Source: Gammaproteobacteria bacterium (lineage in GTDB: Bacteria; Pseudomonadota; Gammaproteobacteria; SZUA-140). From it: a stretch of DNA of 55,928 bases. The stretch lies in assembly GCA_003230085.1 (NCBI GenBank), contig QIGV01000179.1:1-55928 (forward strand), given 5' to 3'. The position numbers and the translations under genes were made by a program. Shown here one piece after another: positions 27,553 to 36,125 of the stretch (the stretch's first letter is position 1; every line of letters begins with the position of its first letter). The notes below the pieces were generated by a model, which was not told where the DNA came from, searched no databases, and saw nothing but the letters and a program-made list of their open reading frames with translations.

Positions 27553-28305
27553 TCAATATGAATCGATCTGTCCATAGACCTGTTGGCTGTTGTACTTCAT
27601 GACTGGAAATAAAATTGCTGGCCAGATACTTGTTTTTTCCATCCAGCGGCCATCATATTTTATTTTGAGTGATTGATTGGTCCTCATTCGATTACCCACC
27701 AGTATATGACTCTTAGCATTATTTATTTCCAGCATTGTAGGCTCAAATTCTAAAGATAAGGTATGGCATAATGCCGGTACTGTATCTTCAGGATTCAGGA
27801 CTAATGGTTCATATCCTATTCTGATGGTATCAGGTGCGGCTGCCTGGAAATTTCTGTTTTTCCAGTACCAGCGCAGCATATTATTTGGTGTGATCCTGCT
27901 AGACAAAGATACAGACCAGCCTCGTACATCGCGTACTATCCTGATAGATTTGCAGTCTGAAATATTACTCAAGACATGTAATGATTCAAGGTGTTTTGAG
28001 CTATCTATTGGAATTTTACCAGGAAAATATTTTGAAAATATTTTTAGAAATATGGTGTAGCGGACCTCCAGACTATCAGATTTCTGCTGATCAATAGCTT
28101 CCATGACGGCAGGCCAAAATTCACATTTTCCACATGTACAACGATTGTAGTGGTCTTCTATCCACTGGCGGTTTTGTCCCACTTTAATAACATTGTCAAC
28201 TTCACCAACGGCTATACAAGAACTATGTGTGCCTAAAATCATGTCAAGTATCGTTGTGCCCGATCTGTGCAGGCCTGTGATAAATATAGTGCGTATTTTT
28301 GACAT
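27553..28305 (-). CDS. Sulfotransferase 6 with Cys-rich insert (end of NRPS operon)
   Basis: The 250-residue protein has the P-loop FITGLHRSGTTILDM (about 8-22), the Cys cluster RCTCGKCEFW (about 55-64) and the 3'-phosphate motif RIVRDVRGWSVSLSSR (about 122-137). The Cys cluster groups it with sulfotransferase 3. It is the last gene of the minus-strand operon that encodes the NRPS, 13 bases after the phosphopantetheinyl transferase. It could therefore sulfate the peptide product, or it could belong to the polysaccharide locus and only share the transcript. Confidence 0.82.
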   Translation of the reverse strand: MSKIRTIFITGLHRSGTTILDMILGTHSSCIAVGEVDNVIKVGQNRQWIEDHYNRCTCGKCEFWPAVMEAIDQQKSDSLEVRYTIFLKIFSKYFPGKIPIDSSKHLESLHVLSNISDCKSIRIVRDVRGWSVSLSSRITPNNMLRWYWKNRNFQAAAPDTIRIGYEPLVLNPEDTVPALCHTLSLEFEPTMLEINNAKSHILVGNRMRTNQSLKIKYDGRWMEKTSIWPAILFPVMKYNSQQVYGQIDSY

Positions 28306-28318
28306 TATTAGATTGCCT

Positions 28319-29086
28319 TTATTTGTCCCATCCCCAATATTTTACCTGTGCTATTTGTCCGGGTACAACTGCAGCAGCAATATAATCAAGGTGTGGTCTT
28401 ATATTAGCTATTGAATGGCAGTTGTGAGGTAAAGACTGATGAATAGTTTTTAGTAAGGCAGCAGGTTTATTCGGGGTCAAAGTGACATCGAATGTGCTCA
28501 AAGGAATTGCCAGACCTTGGCCCAGTGCCTTGATGTAAGCCTCTTTTCTTGTCCAGCAATTATAAAATGCTATTAGTTGTTGCTGAGAGGGAAGAGATCG
28601 TAGCTCAGAGATTTCATTTTCAGAGAAATATTGTATCGCTATGTTTTCATAATCAATATTGGCATTAATGTGCTCAATATCAATGCCGATTTCTCTATTG
28701 AGTACAATGGCAATGAGTGCCAGATTATTAGAATGTGATAGATTGAATTGAATGCCGGTGTTGTACAGATTACCCTTCAATGCAGGTTTCCCGTGTGTAT
28801 TATATTCAAATTGAATCGATTCAGGTTTCCTGAGAAGATAGCGTCCGAGTACACTGCGTAGAATACTGTGTCTTATGATAAAGCGAGTTTTGTCTTTTTC
28901 GAAATGGAATTTATCGGCCCGGTATTTTTCTTCCGGACTGATTATTTTAGAATGCCCTGTCAAATCGCAGTTAATATTTTCGAAATTGATACGCCAGACA
29001 TGGATTTCATCAGGCGATATTGGAATGTTACCCGATGGCGGTGTTTTGAAATTATCAGGATCCGGTGTATTACTATTTAATGACAT
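28319..29086 (-). CDS. Sfp-type 4'-phosphopantetheinyl transferase
   Basis: The 255-residue protein has the family motifs in order: RADKFHFEKDKTRFIIRH, GKPALKG, FNLSHSNNLALIAI, IGIDIEHI with the Mg-binding Asp and Glu, and WTRKEAYIKALGQGL. It moves phosphopantetheine from CoA to the conserved Ser of carrier domains, turning the two carrier domains encoded upstream (in the A-T protein and the NRPS) into active holo forms. Length is normal for the Sfp class. It lies 87 bases after the ThDP enzyme gene in the same direction, supporting a dedicated role in this operon. Confidence 0.9.
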   Translation of the reverse strand: MSLNSNTPDPDNFKTPPSGNIPISPDEIHVWRINFENINCDLTGHSKIISPEEKYRADKFHFEKDKTRFIIRHSILRSVLGRYLLRKPESIQFEYNTHGKPALKGNLYNTGIQFNLSHSNNLALIAIVLNREIGIDIEHINANIDYENIAIQYFSENEISELRSLPSQQQLIAFYNCWTRKEAYIKALGQGLAIPLSTFDVTLTPNKPAALLKTIHQSLPHNCHSIANIRPHLDYIAAAVVPGQIAQVKYWGWDK

Positions 29087-29173
29087 CGTAATTCCTGGTA
29101 GGGCTTATATACCAAGCTTTCCTGTGTCATATCCGTAAAATCGTGATTTTGATAAAAGAGAGCAGTAGCTTGT

Positions 29174-30922
29174 TTATCCCATATGTTCAAACAAGGGCGC
29201 ATCAGGGTCTATGTGGACATTGATACAAGATGGCAATCCGGATTCTACTGCGCGTTTCAGTGCTGGAATAAGTTGCTCCGGTTTATCAACTGAGTCCGTA
29301 TGACAGCCAAATGCCTTGACTACTTCTTCATTGCGTATATCAGGGGGATACATAGTTACCCGCTCATGATCAGGAGGGTAATTCTTGTTTTGAAAATATG
29401 AGCCTGAGATGCCCTGATTATCGGCAATAATGACAATAATCGGGATGTCATGCCGCATTGCCATTTCCATCTCCATCGCATTGAATCCAAATGCGCTGTC
29501 GCCGGTGATCGCGATAACCATGCGGTCCGGTTCGGCAAGTTTTACCCCGATGGCATAGGGGATAGCGATGCCCATACAACCGTTTGATCCCGCTGTTAAT
29601 CTTGATGCCGGCAGATAGCTAGGTATAACCTGCTGAACAGCTGCCATGATGATGTTGCCATCGACGACGCAGACAGCATCCCTGGGTATAAAATCGCGGA
29701 TCTCTTTACACATCCGATGCGTAGACATGGGCTTGTCATCGCCATTAACTTGCCACAGTTGTTCCAACTTTAGTTCACGATTTTTACGTTTTTCTTTCAG
29801 TGTTTGAAACCAGGATTCCCGTAGCTTATATTCCTTGCTCACTTTCTGCTTTTGCAGCAGATTAATCAGTATTTTTTCAAGTATCTTTTTTGAATCACCA
29901 CAGAGGCCAAGTGTCGCATTGACATTATGTCCGATTTCACTTTTTTCGATATCAATATGAATGAGTTTCGTATCCTGTGCTAACGCGGTGCCGAAGCGAA
30001 ATGGCCAGTTCAGCCGTGCGCCAACGACCAATACCGCATCAGCGGTTGATTGAACCTCTGTAGGAATCCCGTTAAAGCAAAGTGGATGGTCGTCCGGCAG
30101 ATAACCTTTACCCATTGGAGAGCAGATGAAGGGCATAGCCAGATGATCAACCAACTGTTGTAATTCCTGGTAAGGTTCAGACCATCGGACACCCTTTCCT
30201 ATAATAAGTGCAGGTCGTTGAGCATTAATCAGAATATCGGCAGCTTGCTCGATTGCCGCCTGGCTAATCTCAGGGCATTGTTGACTTTGAATATTATCAG
30301 GCAAGGTATCCGGCTGGGTAATTTTTCCATTAAGGATATCTTCAGGTAGATCCAGGTAAACAGGACCAGGCCGTCCTTGTATTGCTGTATGAAATGCGCG
30401 CTCAATATGTCCGGGGAGATCAGCAGTATTTTCCACAACAGCCGACCATTTGGTGATTGACTGAAAAATAGGGACTGCATCGAGGTCCTGGAAACCACCC
30501 ATATTTTGCATTTGCAGGGGGCGGCGACCACCTAAAACAATCACTGGCCAGCTGTCATCTTTGGCTACCAGTACTCCGGTTACGGCGTTAGTGACCGCTG
30601 GTCCGCAGGAAACGATGCAGATTGCAGTCAGGCGCCCCACTCGATAATTATGAGCCAATGCCATCATTACTGCAGCCTGTTGATGTCGGGCACCAAGCAC
30701 GCGAATGCCGGCTGTGACACAGGCACCCATAGTCTGATCTATGGGAGTGCCAGACAGGGCATAGACATGTGTGATGCCTAGCTTTTTCAGAGTCTGGGCG
30801 ACGAGGAAATGGCCATTAACTTTCCCCTTTTCGGTTAATGATTCGAGCAGTGCACGCTTGGCAGGTGAGAGCCGGGCCAGCTGAGCCGCCAGTTTCTTAT
30901 CGTTGGATTGATTTTCATGCAT
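29174..30922 (-). CDS. ThDP-dependent enzyme, oxalyl-CoA decarboxylase / 2-hydroxyacyl-CoA lyase-like, with NRPS-type docking motif
   Basis: The 582-residue protein has the three domains of the acetolactate synthase superfamily. Segments such as PMGKGYLPDDHP, VVGARLNWPFRFG and GDSAFGFNAMEMEM...DNQGIS are closer to oxalyl-CoA decarboxylase and 2-hydroxyacyl-CoA lyase than to IlvB. The usual catalytic Glu in RHEQ is Gln here (RHQQ, residue 81, bases 30680-30682). The N-terminus carries RLSPAKRALLESL (about 17-29), almost the same as the NRPS N-terminus and unusual for this family. It may act on an acyl group bound to a carrier protein, by decarboxylation or C-C ligation. The gene overlaps the NRPS stop by eight bases (ATGCATGA), so the two are coupled. 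Confidence 0.82.
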   Translation of the reverse strand: MHENQSNDKKLAAQLARLSPAKRALLESLTEKGKVNGHFLVAQTLKKLGITHVYALSGTPIDQTMGACVTAGIRVLGARHQQAAVMMALAHNYRVGRLTAICIVSCGPAVTNAVTGVLVAKDDSWPVIVLGGRRPLQMQNMGGFQDLDAVPIFQSITKWSAVVENTADLPGHIERAFHTAIQGRPGPVYLDLPEDILNGKITQPDTLPDNIQSQQCPEISQAAIEQAADILINAQRPALIIGKGVRWSEPYQELQQLVDHLAMPFICSPMGKGYLPDDHPLCFNGIPTEVQSTADAVLVVGARLNWPFRFGTALAQDTKLIHIDIEKSEIGHNVNATLGLCGDSKKILEKILINLLQKQKVSKEYKLRESWFQTLKEKRKNRELKLEQLWQVNGDDKPMSTHRMCKEIRDFIPRDAVCVVDGNIIMAAVQQVIPSYLPASRLTAGSNGCMGIAIPYAIGVKLAEPDRMVIAITGDSAFGFNAMEMEMAMRHDIPIIVIIADNQGISGSYFQNKNYPPDHERVTMYPPDIRNEEVVKAFGCHTDSVDKPEQLIPALKRAVESGLPSCINVHIDPDAPLFEHMG

Positions 30923-33900
30923 TATTATTTAGCCTGTTATTGATCGATGATCGGGAATGAGCCGTGCTCTCAGCTGCTATTTTATTTTCATTTTTCAGAC
31001 ATAATTCAAGCTGTGATATTAAGTCCTGAACATGCGGTTCTTCAACCATTTTGTGATGGCTGGTCGCGCCCTTGACAAAACGGATTTCGATACCTTCCTG
31101 TGCAATATTAGTCCAGCGTTGTTTAATTGATAGGACAAGATTTCGCCGCTTCTTGAAAATATCAGGGATAAACATGGTGACCAACCCAGGGAAGGATTGA
31201 TACTTATAATGAGCAGCAGCCTCCTGGAATAATTCTATCAGGTTAAAAACGGCGATTGAGGAGGGGACCGGTTTTCCAAAGGCCATGCAAATTTTGCATA
31301 TCATCATTTTGAGTTTTTCTTGACACCTCTTATATATGCGTCTCAAGTTAGCTTTAATCACCTGGCTTGCTCTACCCAGTTTATAAAAGACATTATTTTT
31401 TAACTTGAATTTGTGTGATAATTTTCTGACGTTCTTCTTAGTCTTCTGTTTTTCTACGCTGGAAAATTTATCAACAAGAGTGGGGTCAAAAAGGGCGAGC
31501 AAGGCGATATCTTCTCCTTGTTGAAGCAATTGTTGGGCAATTTCAAACGCGACCATCCCGCCGAAAGAGAAACCACCCAGGCAATAGGGACCATGAGCCT
31601 GCACATTTCTGATTTCTTTCAAGTGGTCGGCAGCAATTTCTTCAACGGTATGGTAAATCGTTCGTCTGGCATCCTGGCCATGATGCAGCCAATAGAGCGG
31701 TTGGTCCGGATGCATGTGTTCGGCCAGAGAATGGGCACGGCCATGCACGCAAAAGAAGGGTGTGCGAGATCCATTGGGCTTTACCGCCACAAGTGAGTTC
31801 CAGCGTGATAATGTGCCTGTTTCCTGAGATTTGCTGTCTGATGCAGGTTTGTCCTCAAGGAAGCTGGACATACCCTCTATGGTTGGTGTCTTAAACAGCG
31901 CAGCGATGGGCAGCCGTTTACCAGTGGCTTTTTCAATGTTGTTTAGCAGATAGACGCCCAGCAGTGAATGACCTCCGAGGTCAAAGAAATTGTCATGGAT
32001 ACCGACTTTTTCGATGTTGAGCGTGTCTGCCCATATTTTTACCAGTATTTTTTCCGTTTCTGACCGTGGTGGAACACATTCCTCCCCGGATTTGAGCGCG
32101 GCATGGTCAGGGGCTGGCAGGGCTTTTCGGTCTACTTTGCCATTGGGGGTGAGCAGGAACCGATCCAGAAATACATAGGATGTGGGCGCCATATAGGCCG
32201 GCAGTTTCTCAAGCAGAAACTCTTTGATCGAAGGCGTGGTTAAATCATGCCCCTGTTGGTTGATAATGTAGGCTACAAGACGTTTATCACCAGGGGTATC
32301 TTCACGGTCGATGACGACTGCTTCACTGATGGCGGGATGTGAAGTGATTATTGATTCGATCTCGCCCAACTCAATTCGGTATCCCCGAATCTTGACCTGG
32401 GAATCAATACGCCCCATGAACATTATATTGCCATCAGGGAGAAAGCGAGCTAGATCACCTGTTCTGTAGATACGTTCTTTTGTATTAGTGAGAAATGGAT
32501 TAACGATAAATTTGGTCCTGTTATACACATCATTGTTCAGATAGCCATGGGCTACTCCGGCACCGCCTATGTAAAGTTCACCTTTAACCCCTATCGGTAC
32601 AGGTTGTTGCTCAGGGTCGAGAATATACGTCTGGACATTTTGAATGGGTTTTCCGATAGGTACTTGATTAAGTGGTAAATCTTGAGGACCTGTTCTATAG
32701 ACTGTGCTCCAGACAGTTCCTTCTGTCGGCCCATATTCATTGTAAAGTACAGCTTGGGGTAGTTTTTCATGATGCTGTTCAATGAGTGCAGGAGGACAGG
32801 CTTCACCGGCTACAATCACGGTATTTAACGAAGTGAGCGGCTGCTCATTAGCGGTATCAGTGGCCAAGGGGGTATTGAGCAACAAATTGTATACCGAAGG
32901 TAAACTCAGCATATGAGTCGGTCGTTCCTCTTCGATTATTGCTGCAATTCGGTATAAGTCCTTTTCGTCACCTTGACGGGGTAGATAAAGTGTACCTCCT
33001 TGGTATAAGGTCCAGAATATACCTGCTACTGAGCTGTCAAATGCGAATGACGATAGCAGGATGAATTTTTTTACTGTTTCCGGGTAATAATTGATTCGTG
33101 CCGTCACCGAATGGACGATATTTCTGTGTTCGATCAGCACGCCCTTGGGCATACCAGTGGAACCTGAGGTATATATGATGTAACAGAGATTTTCAGGGTG
33201 AATATCAAGTAGCGGGTTTTCATCAGCTTCTGAAGAAATTGCCTGCCAGTCCGTATCGAGGCAGACTGTCTTGGTATGGAAACACGCCACCATCTCCTGG
33301 TACTGGCTGAGTGTGATAACCGTTGAGACCTTGCAATCGCTGATCATGAATTGCAATCGTTCGGGTGGATAATCCGGGTCAAGAGGGAGATAAGCGGCTC
33401 CGGATTTGAGAATGCCTAGCATGCCGATAAACATCTCGGTCGAACGACCCAGACATAGACCCACGATTGAGCCTGTTTTAACCTCTTTGTTGCGCAGATA
33501 GTGCGCGACCTGGTTTGCCCTTGCATTGAGCTGGGCGTAGGTCAGGGTATTTGTTTCTGTGGCAACGGCAAACTGATCAGGGGTGTTTAATACCTGTTGT
33601 TCGAATAGTTGGACCAGGGATTTGTCCTTGGGGTAATCGGCCTGGGTGTCGTTCCAGGTCTTGAGCATCAAGTTTTTCTCAGCATCAGCTAATAATGGTA
33701 GTGTGCTGATAGTCTGGTCGGGGTCCTCCACAATACCTTCCAGTAACTGTTGGTAATGCCCCAGCATGCGCCCGATTGTGGTGTCATCAAACAGATCAGT
33801 GTTGTATTCGAACAAGATTTTAAGACCCTGATCGGTATTGATAACAAATAGTGATAAGTCAAAGGTAGCTGTTCCCCGATCTATTTCTAGTGGGGTTACG

Positions 33901-35138
33901 GTGAGACCCTGGAGCGACAGTGGTTTCGTATGCATATTCTGAAATGCAAATGCAACTTGATAAATAGGGGAGTAGGACAGGTTGCGTTGGGGTTTCAGTT
34001 TCTCAACCAGTTTTTCAAATGGGATATCTTGATGGGAATAGGCGTCCAGCGCAGTTTTCTTAACCCGTGCCAGCAAATCACGAAAAGTCGGATTGCCGGA
34101 AAGGTCTGTACGGAAAACAAGTGCATTAATGAAAAAACCGATCAGGCCTTCGATTTCTGGCTGGATGCGGCTGGCGACCGGTGAACCGATGACAATGTCA
34201 TCCTGCCCTGAATAGCGAAACAGGAATGTTTGATAGGCTGCCAGAAGTATCATAAATAAGGTGACTTGCTCTTGTTGGCATAATGTTTTAAGCCCGGCAG
34301 TTAATTCTTTGGGTAGAATTATTGCTTGTCTGGCTCCGCAAATGGAGTTTTCGGCTGGTCTTGGCCTGTCAGTAGGCAGTTCTAAGAGTGGCGGGGCACC
34401 ATCAAGCTGATCAACCCAGTACTTAATCTGTTTTTCCAGTACCTCATCCTGTAACCGCTGACGCTGCCAGTCCGAAAAGTCGATGTACTGGACGGGCAAG
34501 TCAGGTAAGGCAGCTTCCTTGCCTGAACAAATGGCGCTATACAATAGCCCCAACTCCTTATTGAAAACACCCAGTGACCATCCATCAATGATAATATGAT
34601 GGATGATCATGATAAATACGTGATCCTCTTCATCAAACTTTAGCAGGCGTGCGCGAAGCGGGGGTTGCATGGAAAAATCAAATGGCCTTTGAGCCTCTTC
34701 AATCACAATGCTACAGACTTTCCCCTCACGCTCGGCCGGCAATATATGACTGAGATCACTGGTTGGAAGATCGAGCTTATATTCGGGCAGAATAACCTGG
34801 CAGGCCTGGTTTCCCTGCATCTGGAAGGTTGTCCGCAAGGCTTCGTGACGGGATATAATGGTATTGATCGCTTGATGCAGGGCATCAAAGTCCACCTTTC
34901 CCTGCAATCGCAGGGAAAGGTGAAGATTATAGAGTGGGCTGCCCGGTTCGAGTTGATCCAGAAACCACAGGCGCTGCTGGGCATAGGAAAGCGGGGCGAT
35001 GCCATTATGCCCGATTTTGGGAATATGGTAAGTCGTAGATGCGGGTGGTGACCCAGCACTGTTCTTCTTTTTAAGCTGTGCCAGTAGGGCGCGCTTCTCC
35101 GGTGAGAGGGAGGCTATTCTTTGATCCAGATTTTCCAT
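30915..35138 (-). CDS. Non-ribosomal peptide synthetase, C-A-T-TE
   Basis: The 1407-residue protein has an N-terminal LSPEKRALLAQL motif (about 11-22) and a condensation domain (YAQQRLWFLDQLEPGSPLYN; active site HHIIIDGWS intact). The adenylation domain has YTSGSTGMPKGV, NEYGPTEGTVW, YRTGDLARF and NGKVDRKALP. A carrier domain follows with DNFFDLGGHSLL, then a thioesterase with FFCVHG, GGFSFGG, LFDPT and a late His (ATSHHKM). It should add one amino acid to an acyl or aminoacyl donor and release the product. By eye against GrsA the specificity residues are D-S-A-S-I-A-E-V-W-K, which I cannot match to a substrate. The donor is probably supplied by the upstream A-T protein. Confidence 0.93.
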   Translation of the reverse strand: MENLDQRIASLSPEKRALLAQLKKKNSAGSPPASTTYHIPKIGHNGIAPLSYAQQRLWFLDQLEPGSPLYNLHLSLRLQGKVDFDALHQAINTIISRHEALRTTFQMQGNQACQVILPEYKLDLPTSDLSHILPAEREGKVCSIVIEEAQRPFDFSMQPPLRARLLKFDEEDHVFIMIIHHIIIDGWSLGVFNKELGLLYSAICSGKEAALPDLPVQYIDFSDWQRQRLQDEVLEKQIKYWVDQLDGAPPLLELPTDRPRPAENSICGARQAIILPKELTAGLKTLCQQEQVTLFMILLAAYQTFLFRYSGQDDIVIGSPVASRIQPEIEGLIGFFINALVFRTDLSGNPTFRDLLARVKKTALDAYSHQDIPFEKLVEKLKPQRNLSYSPIYQVAFAFQNMHTKPLSLQGLTVTPLEIDRGTATFDLSLFVINTDQGLKILFEYNTDLFDDTTIGRMLGHYQQLLEGIVEDPDQTISTLPLLADAEKNLMLKTWNDTQADYPKDKSLVQLFEQQVLNTPDQFAVATETNTLTYAQLNARANQVAHYLRNKEVKTGSIVGLCLGRSTEMFIGMLGILKSGAAYLPLDPDYPPERLQFMISDCKVSTVITLSQYQEMVACFHTKTVCLDTDWQAISSEADENPLLDIHPENLCYIIYTSGSTGMPKGVLIEHRNIVHSVTARINYYPETVKKFILLSSFAFDSSVAGIFWTLYQGGTLYLPRQGDEKDLYRIAAIIEEERPTHMLSLPSVYNLLLNTPLATDTANEQPLTSLNTVIVAGEACPPALIEQHHEKLPQAVLYNEYGPTEGTVWSTVYRTGPQDLPLNQVPIGKPIQNVQTYILDPEQQPVPIGVKGELYIGGAGVAHGYLNNDVYNRTKFIVNPFLTNTKERIYRTGDLARFLPDGNIMFMGRIDSQVKIRGYRIELGEIESIITSHPAISEAVVIDREDTPGDKRLVAYIINQQGHDLTTPSIKEFLLEKLPAYMAPTSYVFLDRFLLTPNGKVDRKALPAPDHAALKSGEECVPPRSETEKILVKIWADTLNIEKVGIHDNFFDLGGHSLLGVYLLNNIEKATGKRLPIAALFKTPTIEGMSSFLEDKPASDSKSQETGTLSRWNSLVAVKPNGSRTPFFCVHGRAHSLAEHMHPDQPLYWLHHGQDARRTIYHTVEEIAADHLKEIRNVQAHGPYCLGGFSFGGMVAFEIAQQLLQQGEDIALLALFDPTLVDKFSSVEKQKTKKNVRKLSHKFKLKNNVFYKLGRASQVIKANLRRIYKRCQEKLKMMICKICMAFGKPVPSSIAVFNLIELFQEAAAHYKYQSFPGLVTMFIPDIFKKRRNLVLSIKQRWTNIAQEGIEIRFVKGATSHHKMVEEPHVQDLISQLELCLKNENKIAAESTAHSRSSINNRLNNNA

Positions 35139-35213
35139 TTCTGCTGCCGTTTATATTTTCTGCCAGGCGGCTGAAACTGTTTAAGCACTGCCGGGTGATA
35201 GTGTTTTATTCTG

Positions 35214-36059
35214 TCAGCGCTGGTCCCTTCTAACAAGGTTTTCGTTCAGGACTGCATTGCATTCACTCAGGCGGGTTCTTTCCTGGGTGGCATCTGGTAG
35301 CAAACCATTATTTTCCTGCAGGTGTTTCATGGTATTTTCAATCGCAGTTTGGGCTGCAAAAAGGCAGGGTGTACTGTAATTCACCAGGGAAACTCCCAAT
35401 GCCTTGAGTTCAGACAGGTCGCAGGGCGGTGATTTCCCACCAGCAAGCTGGTTGAACATCAGCGGTTGGCTAAACTGTTTTTTGATGGTTTTGAGAAATT
35501 CAATATCCCGTATGCCATCCACAAGAATGGCATCTACGCCAGCTTTTGAAAACGCTTTAACTCTTTTGATAATATCCTCAGGATCAGAGGCATCGGTGCG
35601 CGCCACAACGAAAATATCCCGGCGCGTCGCCATTACTTTTTCTAGTTTCATCATGAATTGCTCAAGATCCATGATTTGCTTGCCATCCACATGTCCACAG
35701 CGACGGGGTCTTTGCTGGTCTTCCATGATGATGCCAGAGGCCCCGACTGATTCAAGCAGGGTAACCACATGGCAGGCGACTTCGGTATCACAATAGCCAT
35801 CATCAATATCGACCAGGATATGATGGTTTGGCAGGATTGCGCGCATTCTTTGTACATAGGCCACGATGTCCGGCCAGGCGATAAACCCGATATCCGGCAG
35901 GCCGTAGAAACTAGCCGCAAATCCAAATCCACTGACGAAAATCCCGTCATTATATTTTGCAGCAACCGAAGCAGAAAATATGTCATATACACCAGTGAAA
36001 GTTGTTATATCTGAGCTTCTGGTCGCATTGCGCAACTTTTCACCATATTGAATGGTCAT
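35214..36059 (-). CDS. Isocitrate lyase / PEP mutase superfamily lyase (oxaloacetate hydrolase- or methylisocitrate lyase-like)
   Basis: The 281-residue protein is a compact TIM barrel with YDIFSASVAAKYNDGIFVSG, the Mg-binding DIDDGYCD and the loop EDQQRPRRCGHVDGK (about 133-147). The RCGH Cys is the acid/base of C-C lyases (methylisocitrate lyase, 2,3-dimethylmalate lyase, oxaloacetate hydrolase). The PEP mutase signature EDKx5NS is absent, so phosphonate formation is unlikely. Members of this branch cleave oxaloacetate or alkylmalates and can give oxalate, which fits the oxalate-ligase-like neighbour. It lies between the A-T gene (66 bases) and the NRPS (75 bases). The substrate is inferred from context only. 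Confidence 0.8.
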   Translation of the reverse strand: MTIQYGEKLRNATRSSDITTFTGVYDIFSASVAAKYNDGIFVSGFGFAASFYGLPDIGFIAWPDIVAYVQRMRAILPNHHILVDIDDGYCDTEVACHVVTLLESVGASGIIMEDQQRPRRCGHVDGKQIMDLEQFMMKLEKVMATRRDIFVVARTDASDPEDIIKRVKAFSKAGVDAILVDGIRDIEFLKTIKKQFSQPLMFNQLAGGKSPPCDLSELKALGVSLVNYSTPCLFAAQTAIENTMKHLQENNGLLPDATQERTRLSECNAVLNENLVRRDQR

Positions 36060-36125
36060 GTATCAAGATCTCCTGGTGTATATTGTGTTTTTGGCTTTGT
36101 GCAGTTATTAATATAGTGCTTCCTG

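Noticed and set aside
29174..30922. Plain acetolactate synthase (ilvB)
   Set aside because: GARLNW, GDSAFGF and PMGKGYLPDDHP fit OXC/HACL better, no small subunit gene is present, and the NRPS-type N-terminus is atypical.
35214..36059. Phosphonate biosynthesis (PEP mutase plus phosphonopyruvate decarboxylase)
   Set aside because: The lyase lacks EDKx5NS and has RCGH; the ThDP enzyme matches the OXC/HACL branch better than Ppd. The gene pairing alone is not enough.
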